Source: Myrmaecium sp. VS I D KN 1
Lineage: Eukaryota > Ascomycota > Dothideomycetes > Valsariales > Valsariaceae
Assembly (NCBI GenBank): GCA_019775845.1
Contig: JADQAV010000002.1
Location: 1,736,001 to 1,800,000, forward strand
Direction: 5' to 3'
DNA: 64,000 bases
The notes beneath the pieces are model-generated. The model had not been told where the DNA came from. It saw nothing but the letters and a program-made list of their open reading frames with translations, and searched no databases. The position numbers and the translations under genes were made by a program. Within the stretch, counting starts at the first letter, position 1. Each line of letters starts with the position of its first letter. This document shows, one piece after another, positions 19,567-31,558 of the stretch.

Positions 19567-22500
19567 ATGGCCCATCTCCGCCGCAACGACCTTGTTATTG
19601 GCGCCATCGGCGTTTTCATCGCCTGGGGATACACGACACATTGGTTCCCCTCCTTAAGGTGGATACCGCAAGCTTTCATAGCCGGCCTGCTCACTGCGAT
19701 AGCCCTGCTCCTTTGCGCCCTTACAGTTTCGCGACCCCGCGGCCATGCCCTTTCGGAGGAGAAGCTGCGCAGCCACGAGCTTTACGGACCACGCACCGCC
19801 GCGTTCATATTGCCTGGAAAGTGGGATAAAGAAGTCGCGGCTTTGCGCAAGCGGATGGAGCATGTCAAGGAGCCACTGTACCCAAATAGTCTCGTAATAT
19901 CCGATGCCTTGGACGGTCTGCTGGAGTACGCCTTGCGCGATTTTGTGGAGAGCTGGTACAGCAAGATCTCTCCTCGGCCAAGCTTCACGAACCAAGTCGA
20001 TCGTGCAATCCGCGCTGCGCTAGGAAACATAATTGACCGGTTGGTGGAGGTGGACCTTGTCGAGGTGGCTGTTTCGCGGCTGGTTCCGCTGATCACAAAG
20101 CACCTGCGAGACTTTGATGAGGCGGAACGCATTGTGAGAGGCAGAAACCGGGGTTTGACGGAGAGCGAGGAGCTAGACCTCGCGATTGCGGGAAGATACA
20201 ATGGAGGGAATCTGCACCCTGCAGCGAGCCTCGCATATAGCAATACCAAGATGGTTCAGCAACAGCATCTAAGGGCCGTGGTCACTAGACTATTGCCAAA
20301 AGTTCTACCGAGGGAGATGACCACCAGTCCAGCTGTCACAGTGTTGATCAAGGAGATTGTGGCCTGCGCAGTAATCTTTCCCGTCGTTCAAATGCTCGAA
20401 GATCCGGATACCTGGAATCAGTTACTGGAAGGATACGGGAGGACAGTTCTCCAAGATCGCAAAACTGTGAGAAAACTAAGAGCGAAGCTTGATGAGCATG
20501 CGCCAGTCAATCCGAAGAATACCAGAACCATGCAATTTCCGAAGCTGAATCCAGGAGACGGCGAGCGAAAGTTTGAGCGACTCCTCAGGGCCATCAAGCA
20601 GTGTAATAGCCTGAGTGACGCAAGACGGTTCAGAAGTGAAATCGCTAGTCAGCTCAGAAAAGACTCGGCAATCGAGGGACAAGACCTGCTTTACTTGAGA
20701 CGGTTGGAGTACGCGAAGAAGATGCTGGATCAAAGAGTAGCGAAGTTGGGCTCTGGTGCCCCGACCAAGAATATGGCCTCTGCAAGCCAGCGTCCAGGGA
20801 CATTATCAAGGAGAGGATCAAGATGGGAAAATGCTACCCTGCGCCAAGTGCTCTATGACGCGTCTGGTTTGTCTTACTTCATGGAGTTCATGGACCGGCA
20901 GAATGGCATTCGCATGATTCAATTCTGGCTGGTAGTTGATGGGTTTCGCAATCCTCTGGAAGAGGACACAGATGAGCCAGAGGACTTGACCGCCATACCG
21001 AGCTGGACAGATTCGGAAAGGACAGATCTTGCGCAGATTAACGAAGCGTACTTGTCACAGCCCGAACTCAAGATATCTCCAGAAGCCCGCCGTGCGGTGA
21101 AAAATTTCCTCAAAGCCGGCAAGGATGCTACGCCTGCCCAATACCAGGCCGCCCGGCGGGCTGTGTTGCAATCCCAAACTGCCGTTTATAATGAACTTGA
21201 GAAGCATTTTCAGAATTTCAAGAAGTCTGACCTCTACTTCAAGTGGCTAGCTTCGGATGAAGCTGCTTCTGCTACCGCGAGTCCATCGCTGTCTTCGGAC
21301 GAACTCATCGAGAGCTCCTCTGTGGCAGTTCCTCCGAAGCTAAGTCGACATGCTGCGAAGAACTCGCTACAGGCGCCATCAGATCTGCGGCGGCAAGTAG
21401 TGTCCTCTTCGAATCTACGCGACTTCGTACGACCGGTCGAAGCAGATGCACCTGTTCGACGGTCACTAGATGGCCCAATGAAGCGGACGCCGCTCTTCGA
21501 TGACGACTACGATAGCGATCCATTGGCGCGCTCCACGCAGAGCCTAGAATCCGTTGGCGACCAACGAAGGACTGCCGATGGCAACAACAAGAAGATTGTT
21601 GACGCTATGCACGAAGCGCTGAACGAAATTATGGAAGACGGACCTGACCATGATTCTGTATTTTCAGATAGAGAGCCTAGTCTTCGATCTCCTACGGACA
21701 ATGACTCTCTTCGTGATTCTTTGGAGTTTGGAAATGCTACCTCCTCAAATCCAGAATCGCAAGTGAGACCACCGCTGCTGTCCAAAAGTTCATCAGTGAA
21801 GTCAAGGAAGGAGAAGCCTAGCATTGCGTCTTTGGGTCTGGTTGGGATGCCCAATCGGAGCAGTGTTTTTGTGGACGATGACCTGTTCTCCGACGATCAA
21901 GAGAAGTTTATCGAAGATGAGATCGACGACTCTGATGATGCTAAGGACGACACCGATGAAGATGAGATCCATGAAGCTGCACCAGGAGACCTGGGCTTAG
22001 CCGAAGCGATCGACGCATTGACTGTCGATATCGATAGATTAGTTACACAAGAGGAGATTGTAGATTCGCTAACCAAAAAGGCGGAACTCACGAATAACGC
22101 AGCCGAGTTGAGGATTCTGCGAAAGAGTAAGGCGAGCTTACAGAGAGAGCTCCGTAGGAAGGAACTTCAAAGACAGCAATACATTATCCAGGAGAGTGAT
22201 AATGGTTTGTATGGACGAGCAACGGTGAGCATCCAGAGGATCATGGTCGGACACGAGGAAGACGGGAAACAATTCGCTCTTTGTAAGCTATCTCTTTTCG
22301 ATTGTTGGATCCTCTCGCTAATAGTGTTACATAGATGTTATCGAAGTCCGCCGTTCTGCTGGAGAATCTATGCCTGCTGCTGCCTGGGTTGTGACCCGAA
22401 GGTACAGTGAATTTCACGCCCTGAACAAGCGCCTCCGCGAGAGCTACCCCGAGGTTCGCAATTTGGAGTTCCCTAGTCGAGTGCAATTTCCCAAGTTACT

Positions 22501-23463
22501 GAAGGAAAAGGAATTCCTTGAAAAACGGCGAGTGGCACTGGAAAAGTACCTCCGGGTAAGCAATAGATGACATGGAGTCCAGAAGCGTCGGCTAATCAGC
22601 GAGCACTATAGCAACTCCTGCTCATTCCAGCCATCTGTCGAAGCCGCGAGCTCCGCGCCTTTCTGTCTCAGTCACCTCTCGCCAGCTCCTCGCCTGCGAA
22701 TCAAGCAAGCAACACGCGCGACTTCGTCACACGTATCTACAACTCCGTCACCGACGGAATGGAAGAGTTCCTCGGCAACATCCCCGTTCTCGATCAACTT
22801 TCCTCCGCCGGTCAGAACCTAATCAGCGCCGCGACCTCCCAACTTGCCGTCCAAGCGGTCAACGCGAACGCATCGACAGCCGGTTTGCCGGCATTTTCTT
22901 CCACGGCCGCGGACGCCTCGGCCGCAGCCGAAGCCGAGGCGGAGCTCCGCGCCTTCGATCCCCGCGGCCAAGGTTCCGGAGAACTTGGCCCCTTCGTCAA
23001 GCCCATCTGCGACCTCTTCCTCGAAACCTTTGGGCTCAACCGCGAGGGCAACTGGCTGCGCGGCCGGGCGGTGGTCGTGGTGCTGCATCAGCTGCTGGGC
23101 GGGACGGTTGAGCGCAAGGTGCGCGAGGCGGTCAAGGGCCTCACGTCGGAAGATGGCATCCTCAAGTACATCAGCATGCTGAGGGACATCATGTGGCCGG
23201 GAGGGAAGCTGAAGCCGCCGAGCGTACCTCGGACGCCTGCGGATAAGGCTAAGGCGAGGAAGGAGGCGACCATCTTGCTCGCGGCCCTGGTGCCGGAGCT
23301 TGTGGGAAGCGTGGTAGGCCGGGCGAACGCCGCGGGGGCGGCGAGAAGGCTCAGTGCAGCATTGAACAACGGGAGACTGAATACGCATCTGGTCTTCACG
23401 CTGTTAGACGAAGTGCTGAAAGTGCTCTTCGGAGAGGAAGTCGTCGCGGCGGCTCGCAGATGA
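19567..23463 (+). CDS. mdm1: Mdm1/SNX13-type sorting nexin (PXA-RGS-PX-nexin C)
   Basis: This is an ER-anchored tether at ER-vacuole and lipid-droplet contacts. Three exons (19567-22282, 22335-22555, 22612-23463) join in frame for about 1262 residues; the introns are 52 and 56 nt. The N terminus has two hydrophobic segments (VIGAIGVFIAWGYTTHWF and AFIAGLLTAIALLLCALTV), the membrane anchor. A PXA domain follows (about residues 108-288), then an RGS domain (about 426-558, LYDASGLSYFMEFMD to YFKWL). A long acidic disordered linker precedes the PX domain (about 881-979), which has the phosphoinositide-binding RRYSEFHALNKRL and is split by an intron. A C-terminal nexin domain covers about 1105-1250. 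The start is the second of two close in-frame ATGs (19510, 19567), since MAHLRRNDL begins just before the anchor as in relatives. Confidence 0.93.
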
Positions 23464-23799
23464 ACTATCCTCAAGATAGTGGGCGGTGCTTCTGGGTTAT
23501 GACGAATCCTCCTTTTGAAGCAAGGATGACGCTGATTGATAAGATCAGCATGTAGATGGCTTGTACTTAACAAGTGTTCTTGAGACTTAGAGATAACTGA
23601 GCAGAGTGGTATATCTTGACCGAAAGCTAAGGCAAGATATGGATGTACACAGATGACCGTGTAATAAAACATGTGAAAATAGACATAACAACTTCCCTTT
23701 CCATGTCGGGACTCCATTCAGAGTGAGAGCCATGGGAACTGGCTCAGATAACCCGAGCGCTTCCATTCACCTTGCATCGCCTCCACGTTTCCTTCGGTG
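23464..23799. other. Convergent intergenic region
   Basis: About 340 bp between the 3' ends of mdm1 and the glycine cleavage T gene. AT-richer than its flanks, as expected for 3' ends. No feature was recognised. Confidence 0.6.
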
Positions 23800-25409
23800 T
23801 CAAGTCTTCTTGTGATACTTGGTCGGCACGAACGGCATCTTGGTCACTGTTGCAGGCCTCCTCTTGCCTCTGACCAAGACATCGAGCTCCGTACCCGCCT
23901 TCTGGAGCTCCCGCAGGACATAGCCCATGGCGATGTTCTTGCCCAACGTCGGACTAGGGCAGCCGCTCGTCACCTTGCCCACCTCCGCACCGCCGTCGGC
24001 CTCTTTTCTAGCAATGATCGCGTCCTCCCGTGCGGGTGCTCCCTCAACGAGAAGTCCGACACGCTTCCTGGCCGTGCCGCCGCCCTCAGAGACCTTCCGC
24101 AACTCTTTCAGTATTCGGGAGGCGCCGTAGAAGCCACCTCCAGACTCCCGACGCTCCTTTCCCACAACCCAACCTAAAGCGGCTTCTGGTGGAGTGATGG
24201 AGTCGTCTAGGTCATGACCATAGAGACACATACCTGCTTCGAGACGAAGGGAGTCCCGAGCGCCCAGACCAGCAAGACGCAGGCGATCTTCCCCGCCTTG
24301 TTCGAGGAGCCCCCTAGTTACCTTTTCCGACTCAGCGGCCGGAATTGAAATCTCGAAGCCATCCTCGCCGGTGTAGCCTCCACGGGATACGAGGAGCGGA
24401 GATGTGATAGTCCCGTCCGGGAGCCGCAACTTGAGCTTCTTGCTCTGACCGAAGTACAGGGTTTGGATGTTGAAATCCTCTGGATCTGCAACCAACGGCC
24501 CCAAGATCTCATGAGCCAAAGGTCCCTGAAGAGCGACAAGACCTTGACCTTCAAGGATTTTCCAATTGACGTCCAATTGGCCGCCTTTGCGCCACTTCGC
24601 GAGCTCGAGGTTGAGGTAAGTGAGGTCTTTTTGCCGGCAGCCGGCATTAGTGACCACGTAGAAGAAATCGCTGCCGAGGGAAGTTATGATGGTGTCGTCG
24701 ACGATACCACCGGGCACGGCGGAAGGGTACATAGCAGCCCACTCTTCGGAAGGCTTGTCAGGGTGGAGGAGGCATGAAAGGGTAGAGGTATATTCGGGTA
24801 GGTCGTTGATAGAGGATGGGGTGATGGTGGACAGGAAGGCGGCGGTACCGGGGCCGGAGAAGTGATGCTGAACCCTAAACGAGGGTGAGAAACAAGGACA
24901 AGGGAACGGGAGGCATGGGGTGAGCTGGTGGCATACATGTGGCTCACGTCAAAGAGGCTGGCCTTCTCGCGCGTCCACTTGTGGGATTCGCTCACGCTGA
25001 GATCCTTGTATTGCACGGGCATCAGGTATCCGCCGAAGGGGACGAACTTGGCGCCATAGGAGGCATGGAGGTCATAGAGAGGCGTTTTGGCAGGTTCGGG
25101 CTCTCCCGCCGGTATCGTCGAAACATGCCGGACCGGCCGGGTGACCGCAGGCGTTGCGCATCGCTCCGTCAGTCTCAGTCGGGCAGATGTTGTGAGGAGC
25201 GACGTTGAACTTCGGGTAGAGTTGCGCAGGCGGCCGGAACTTGACCAGGCAGCTGGAGAGCTTAAGGAAAAGCTGCGTACGCCGGTAGTAGAGGAGGTGG
25301 CGGCTGGAGAGGTGAAGGTAGCGGCAGCGATAGTGAGCCTTTGGCTGCTCCTGCCGCAGCCATTGAAGGTGCGCACGCCGACGGCTTTAGCGCCGTGTCG
25401 AGCGGACAT
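23800..25409 (-). CDS. gcv1: Mitochondrial aminomethyltransferase, glycine cleavage T protein
   Basis: The T protein transfers the methylene group from the aminomethyl-lipoyl H protein to tetrahydrofolate, releasing ammonia, in the mitochondrial glycine decarboxylase complex. Two exons (25409-24937, 24874-23800) join across a 62-nt intron inside the conserved [16 protein letters not shown] block, giving 515 residues. The first roughly 110 residues are Arg/Ser/Thr-rich without acids, a mitochondrial presequence that is long for the family. The folate-binding core is intact: [83 protein letters not shown] and the C-terminal [21 protein letters not shown]. It is divergent from vma5 with about 350 bp between ATGs. 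Confidence 0.96.
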
Positions 25410-25758
25410 GGCGAGGAGCGGAGAGGAGGGTGTTGAAAGGGAGTGGAAGGTCGGGAGGCGTGGGATTGTGAGTGGTGGTGGTGATGGTCGAGGTGGTGGT
25501 GATAGTGGTGATGATAAGACAAGGTAGATGGAAGCTTCCCCGCCGTGTTGTCGAGCTAGCCGGCCGGCATGACGATCTGACGAGTCCGATGCCGACCAAG
25601 CAATCACCAACTCCTCTCCTCCGAACCACCACCAGCCTCGATTGTGCGCATCGAATCTTTGCTCACCACCTCCCTGCTCACGCCCTTTCTGCTCTCTCAC
25701 ATCAACCTCCGAGCGTCATCTCCCAGGTCCTCGGACCCCCTCTCGCCAGCTCGCCGCC
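25410..25758. promoter_or_regulatory. Shared divergent promoter region of gcv1 and vma5
   Basis: About 350 bp separate two divergent ATGs. A GGTGGT/GATGGT-rich purine tract occupies roughly 25460-25520. No specific factor site was identified. Open frames on both strands here are chance extensions of the genes. Confidence 0.55.
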
Positions 25759-27190
25759 ATGTCAAAGGGCTCCAAATACCTGTTGGTGTCGCTGCCCACC
25801 TCGATCACACCCTCCAACGACCATGAGGAAGCCCTCAATGCCATCCGCGCGACCGTGACCGAAGATTACGGCACGACGTATCCTTTCTCGATACCGACCT
25901 TCAAGATCGGCACGCTCGATGCGCTTGTCCAGCAGGCGGACGACCTGGCCAAGCTGGACGGCACATGCGAAGGCGTGGTGAACAAGGTGGGGGATTCGTT
26001 GAGGAGCTTGCTGGAAGGAGACGAGGAGAAGATCGCGCAGCAGAAGACGATCAATGACAGTATGGCCGCCATCTCCTCCGGTATCTAGACATATCCGTCG
26101 AGACAGATAGCTAAACCCGCTCTCGTCCACTCGCAGAACCGGTGGATCAATACCTCAGATCGTTCAGTTGGAACAAGGTCAAATACCGCGCCGACAAGTC
26201 CATCGCGGAGCTCATCGACTCACTGCAGAAGGTGAGTTTGGGCGCTGCGCCTCCTCATGCCCACTCCAACGACGACAACCTCCCTAACTCTGTTCCTAGG
26301 AGGTCCAATCCATCGACACCGACGTCCGCGCCAAATTCAACCAGTACAACACCACCAAGACGACCCTCGCCGCCTCTCAGCGGAAGCAGACCGGCAACCT
26401 GAGCACGCGCTCGCTGACCAGCATCATCCAACCCTCCGACCTCCCCACCAAAGACTCCGAATACCTGACCACGCACCTCCTCGCCGTCCCGAAACCGCTG
26501 ATCAAGGAGTTCTACAAATCGTACGAGTCGGCCGCGCCGATGGTCGTCCCCCGGTCCGCCAAGGAGCTCGCCTCGGACGACGAGTTCACCCTGTTCGCCG
26601 TCGTCACCTTCAAAAAGCACGCGGCGGAGTTCATGCACCGCGCGCGCGAGCACCGGTGGGTGCCGCGCGAGTTCGTGTACAAGGAAGGGGGCAAGGAGGA
26701 GGAGGCGCGGGAGGTGGCCAGCCTGGAGAAGGAGGAGCGCAAGCTGTGGGGCGAGGCGCTCCGGCTGGGCCGGACGGGCTACAGCGAGGCGGCCATGACC
26801 TGGGTGCACGTGCTGGCGCTGCGCGTCTTCGTCGAGACGGTCTTGCGGTACGGATTGCCGTTGTCGTTCGTGAGTGCGGTGGTCAAGGTAAGCACACTCG
26901 CAACCCGCAACCCCCCAATCCAGCGGAAACCCCCGCCAGTAGAAGAAAACGGTAACTGACACAACTCCGGTTTCGTTCCGCCCCGACAGTCGACCCCGAA
27001 GCACGCCCCGAAGGCGAAGGCGAAGCTGGACGGGGCGTACGGCTACCTGGGCGGCAACGCCTTCGGCCCGCGCGACGCCAAGGGCCGCGTCCAGAAGGAG
27101 GACCAGGCCGTGAGCACAGAGATCGCGGCCCATCAGGGCCACGACCAGGAGTACACCGCGTACGTCTATTACGAGTTCGAGATCCTGTAA
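25759..27190 (+). CDS. vma5: V-type proton ATPase subunit C (Vma5)
   Basis: Subunit C is the V1 stalk subunit that bridges the peripheral stators and is released on reversible disassembly of the vacuolar proton pump. Four exons (25759-26059, 26137-26231, 26300-26887, 26990-27190) join in frame for 394 residues, matching yeast Vma5 (392). Family landmarks are KYLLVSLPTSITPSND at the N terminus, FSIPTFKIGTLDALVQQADDLAKLD, PVDQYLRSFSWNKVKYRADKSIAEL spanning the second exon, then FTLFAVVTFKKHAAEFMHRAREHRWVPREFVY. RVFVETVLRYGLPLSFVSAVVK precedes the last splice, and the C-terminal AYVYYEFEIL closes the protein. Intron lengths are 77, 68 and 102 nt. All exon sums are in frame and the protein looks complete. 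Confidence 0.96.
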
Positions 27191-28071
27191 GGGAGGACGG
27201 GGGAATGGGGGGGTGTTGTTTTGTCACGGATCTAGTCGGCACGACCGAGATGCGAGTTTTAAGGTGCTGAGATGGGCGGGCAGTGGATTTAGAAGGAGGC
27301 GGGGGTTGGGAGAGGGACTACATTTGAATGAGTGGATGAGTGTATATTCGTATGGTTGTATGGTTCCATATCGTATTCGATCAAAAGAGGACTTCTGGAA
27401 ACTCCCCTCCCTCCCATGTCCCTTATCTCCGGGGAAGTCAGGAGTAAATACGTTACCATCACGGAGAGGATCTGGATCTCGAAGTGTCAGCGGTATCCGT
27501 AAGTGAATCATCCAAATCATATCGCGTGTCATGTCATGCCTCCACCCTGCAACCCCCCTTCCTTCTGCGGGAAACGGGTATCAATCCGGGATGGAAATGG
27601 AGGGGCAGAGTGGAGTTCCACTGTTGGAGAGAAAGAGGGATGTGGAATAAGTTGTCGGATCAGAGAACAAAAATGCTCATATATCGAACGGGTTCGGTTG
27701 TGAACCGGCCGTATCGTTGTCTTTATGGTGTTGCGATATTAGAAACCGAGGTTATAGCCCAGTACTTAGGTACTATATAGCACGCACGGAGGAGGCAAGC
27801 AAAACAAGAGTTGCAATATTGTTCTTTCACGTTTCTTTGCTTTCAATTTGATTTCATAATCGTATATACACATCGAGGTGGAACAAGTGGTCCTCGATAG
27901 CCCCAGGCAACTCCTCGTTCCTTCCGGGTTCATCATCCCCCCGGGGAACGGCGCCGATGAAGACAACAATTCCCATACCTTTGAATAACTTGAGACCCTG
28001 ACAGAAAGACCCAGACGCTCATACATAACACCACAAGGGAAACAACACCGCACTATCATGCCATCTGCCAT
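27191..28071. other. Convergent intergenic region
   Basis: About 880 bp between the 3' ends of vma5 and the aldehyde dehydrogenase. The frames are short and not protein-like. No repeats or RNA genes were recognised. Confidence 0.6.
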
Positions 28072-29706
28072 CTACCCGAAGAGGGCATCGCCAAGGCGGA
28101 TGGACACCGTCTTGGTTTGGACGTAGTTCTCGATGGCCGCCTCGCCGAGCTCGCGGCCAATGCCGGACTCCTTGTAACCACCGAAGGGGAGCTGCCAGTG
28201 AAGGGTGTTGTAGGTGTTGACCCAGACAGTTCCCGCGCGGAGAGCGTTGGATACTTCGATGGCCGTGTTGAGGTTGGAGGTGTGGACGGCAGCGGCCAGG
28301 CCGTAAGTAGTGTTGTTGCCCAAGCTGATCACCTCTTCCTTCGTCTTAAACTTGGAGATGGTGCACACGGGACCAAAGATCTCCTCCTGGACGATCTTCA
28401 TGTCCTCGGTCACGTTGGAGAAGACAGTGGGCTCGATGAAGTAACCCTTTTCACCCTTGCGCCTGCCACCAGTCACCAGGGTGGCACCCTCGGCCTTGCC
28501 GTGTTCAATGTACGACATGATGCGGTCGAACTGAAGCTGCGAGACCTGCGGTCCCTGGAAAGTTTCCGGGTGCGCCGGGTCGCCAACCTTGTTGGCTTCC
28601 GCCCTCTCCTTGAACCTGGCGACGAACTTGTCATAGATGCCCTCCTGCACGTAGATACGTGATCCGGCACAGCAGCACTGGCCGTGGTTGAAGAAGATAC
28701 CGAAGTTAACCCATGAGATGGCATTGTCGATATCAGCGTCGTCGAAGACAATGTTGGGAGACTTGCCGCCAAGCTCGAGGGTGACCTTCTTCAAGTTGGA
28801 AGAAGCAGCAGCCTTCATGATTTGGCGGCCGACAACGGTGGAACCAGTAAAGGCAACCTTGTCGATATCCATGTGAGAGGCAATAGCAGCACCGGCAATC
28901 CTGCCGAAACCGGAGATGATGTTGACGACACCGGGAGGGAAGCCAGCCTCCTTGACGAGCTGAGCAGCGAAAAGACCGGACAGGGGAGTCTGTTCAGCGG
29001 TCTTCATGACGATCGTGTTACCGGCAGCGATGGCAGGGCCGACCTTCCAGGACCACATGAGAATAGGGAAGTTCCAGGGGATGATCTGGCCACAGACACC
29101 GATCTACGGGATTGTCAGCATACAGCCGCGAAGGATTTGGCGGAAGAGGCACAAGGACTCACCGGCTCCTTCTTGGTGTAGTTGAAGTACTCGTGGGAGG
29201 TCTCGATGACCTTGCCCTCGATCTTGTCCGCCCAGCCACCGTAATACCGCAAGCAGCCAGCGGCAGCGGCCACATCGCCCTTCGCCAGGGAGATACCCTT
29301 GCCATTGTCCAAGGACTCGATGGCGGCGAGCTTGTCCACGTTCTGCTCAAAGAGGTCGGCGAGTTTGAGCAGGAGCTTCCCGCGGTCGACGGGAGCCATG
29401 TTTCGCCAGTGGCTCTCCTCGAAGGCCTTGCGGGCGGCGGCGACGGCGATGTCGACATCCTTCTCGGTCGCTTCGTGGACGGAGCAGATGACGCTCTCGT
29501 CGGAGGGGTTGATTACCTCGAACGTCTTGCCGTCAACGCCCTTGACCCATTCATTGTTGATGAAGCTGTGAGGAGGCGGAGCATGTCAGCAATGGTCACT
29601 GCGGGGTAATGCGGATACGCGGAAAGCGCGGGAAGGGGACGACTCACAGGCCAGTAGGCTGGTCAATCTCGCCCGAGGTGGGAGTCTTCAGCTTGAGGAA
29701 AGTCAT
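28072..29706 (-). CDS. NAD(P)-dependent aldehyde dehydrogenase, AldA-like
   Basis: It oxidises aldehydes such as acetaldehyde to the acid, using NAD(P)+. Three exons (29706-29648, 29565-29163, 29103-28072) join in frame for 497 residues, the same length as Aspergillus AldA as I recall it; introns are 82 and 59 nt. The cofactor and catalytic blocks are complete: [21 protein letters not shown] (spanning the last splice), [20 protein letters not shown], the general base Glu in [18 protein letters not shown], and the nucleophilic Cys in [20 protein letters not shown] and [14 protein letters not shown] close the protein. The short first exon is typical of fungal ALDs. No mitochondrial presequence is evident, so a cytosolic role is likely. 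It may act in ethanol use or in general aldehyde detoxification; sequence alone does not decide. Confidence 0.95.
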
Positions 29707-31542
29707 GGCTGCGAGTGGTATGAGAATGGGGGGGTATAGAACAAAGCCAAAGACGAAAGGAAGGAGCGGAGAGTGGAAGAGGCCAGAGGGCGGGAGGGAA
29801 AGGATGGGATGGAGAGGGAGAGTGTGAGTGAGAGCGAAGGGGGGGAGGAGGGGGGTTTATAATCGGAGGCGTCGAGGCAGCAGCCCAGTGGGAGTGGGAG
29901 TGGGAGTGGGAGTGGGAGTGGGTGGGGGAAGGGAAGGTCGGCGTCGGACGTGAGTGCTCCTCCCCAGGTCGGGGCAGAGGAGGAACAATGGCAACGGATC
30001 CGTTCCGCTCCTCCACCGTCCAGGGCATCCTCCATCTCGCCGTGCGTGAAATGGAACGCCCCCGCCGCGGGCGAAGGACTGAACGCTGGAAAGGCGGCGA
30101 GAGATGCGGCCAGGTCAGGCCCGAAGCAGGTTAGCTGGCACGGTTGCCTCCGTTTCCCCCCTTCGCCCCCCTTCTTCCAGCCCAGCAATGTCTGTATAAG
30201 GAAGGGGAAAGTGAGAGAGGACGGACGGGCACGAGGGCGTGCAGCGGACCGGGATGGACTGATTGACGATGGCACAGATGGGCGGTCGGGGGACCTTGGA
30301 CCCGCCATGACCCCGCCCCGGCCGTGCTTTGGGGTGCTTGGGGTGTTTGGGGTGGGTATCCTCGCTAACGTACCCCGAACGCAGCCTGTCGGGGTGAAAG
30401 GGGGACGCCTTTCGGGCGGACACCGTGGCCTGTGGTTGGCCGAGCATGACTGCACAGCTCCCTACTGGACCGTTAGTCGGCCTTCTACCCCGCCGACCTC
30501 TTCCTCCCCCCATCATTCGCCTCCAGAGCCAGCTGGCCATTTCCACTTCCCCCCGTCCGCTCGCCGTCACTAACGACCGGGTAACTCCTCTACCCCGCCC
30601 CCTCCGACTCGACGATCATCTACCTACTGAAATCATCGCGCCCCCCGCGTTGATCTTAGATGACCTTCTAGTTAGTAAACGACAGTAGTCACTCTGACAT
30701 CTGGCTTCTAGCTTGGAGGTCCGGAGAGGGTGCGAAGAGCCATCAGGCACGAACACACGCTTGTTGAGCGCTTCGAACCGTTATCAAGATGATGATAATG
30801 ATGACGGCAAAGGCGGATGAGGATTGCAGGTCGGACTGGCGCTGATATGACGTCGGTCGGTGGGGAGCATTGGACAAACAATCCCCGACAGCGCAAGTTC
30901 TCCTGCATCCTTCGACTTCATCGCTCTCATCATTTTTCTCCAGTGTTTGATGAACAACTGGACGAACAAGAAAAGACCGTGTTGCCAAGCTCTGGCGTGT
31001 AGAAACTTAAGGTCAGCTCCTCTCCACCCTCGTCTCCGCCCCGTGTCAAGCTAATCAAAAGAAAAGGAGGGCGCTCCGCTCAACTTCCCTTCGAGCGAAC
31101 GAGATTGCAGGTAATACCTCCGTGCGGAGAGGCGGAGGGGGCCCGGTCCACAGGGGGCTGAGGCTGTGTGTCTGCGTGACTTCCCCGACCCCACCACGCA
31201 CCCCACGCACTCCACGCCGCCCTGCCGCCCTCTTCGCGCTTACACCCACCCCTGATCCCTTCCGGGCCATCTCGGTGCTTCTTTCGAGGAAAACGTACGA
31301 GAGCAGATGTACTAACAAACCATACCTTACCGATGCCAAAATGATTTGTAACGCATCCAATTGGAAGCTGCCGTACGTCACTGGAAGGCGTCCTGACCGA
31401 CCAATCCGGGGCGGGTCCGGCCTTTTCCCTTCGTTGAAAAACCCCGAGCTCCGTCAGCCTCCAGCTTGCGACCCCGCACGGTTTCCATTCGCCACTCACA
31501 CATCTATAGTATATATCACTACTGTACAGAAATACCATGTAC
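29707..31542. other. Long 5' region of the aldehyde dehydrogenase, left flank of the AT-rich island
   Basis: About 1.8 kb without a convincing gene. It holds pyrimidine-rich stretches (read from the minus strand) just ahead of the ATG and a hexamer repeat at 29887-29922. Many C- and G-rich runs follow. Long frames on both strands (for example 29703-30455 minus, 29950-30573 plus) give low-complexity, non-homologous translations. CreA-type GGGG-containing strings occur but are too common here to assign. Confidence 0.55.
29887..29922 (+). repeat. Hexanucleotide tandem repeat (AGTGGG)6
   Basis: Six perfect AGTGGG copies lie about 180 nt upstream of the aldehyde dehydrogenase ATG, probably in its promoter or leader. 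Such repeats are length-variable between strains. Confidence 0.9.
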
Positions 31543-31558
31543 ATACCTTACGGGGTTT
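31543..31558 (+). repeat. Left inverted repeat of the AT-rich island
   Basis: ATACCTTACGGGGTTT matches the reverse complement of 37837-37852 exactly. It sits about 60 nt outside the onset of complete CpA/TpG loss. Confidence 0.7.

Noticed and set aside
29703-30573. 250-codon minus and 207-codon plus frames upstream of the aldehyde dehydrogenase
   Set aside because: They overlap each other and the hexamer repeat; the translations are Ser/Pro/Gly runs without structure.
30768-30782. tRNA B-box-like GGTTCGAAGC on the minus strand
   Set aside because: The final CC of a B box is missing, and no A box or cloverleaf could be paired around it. No other tRNA-like site was convincing.
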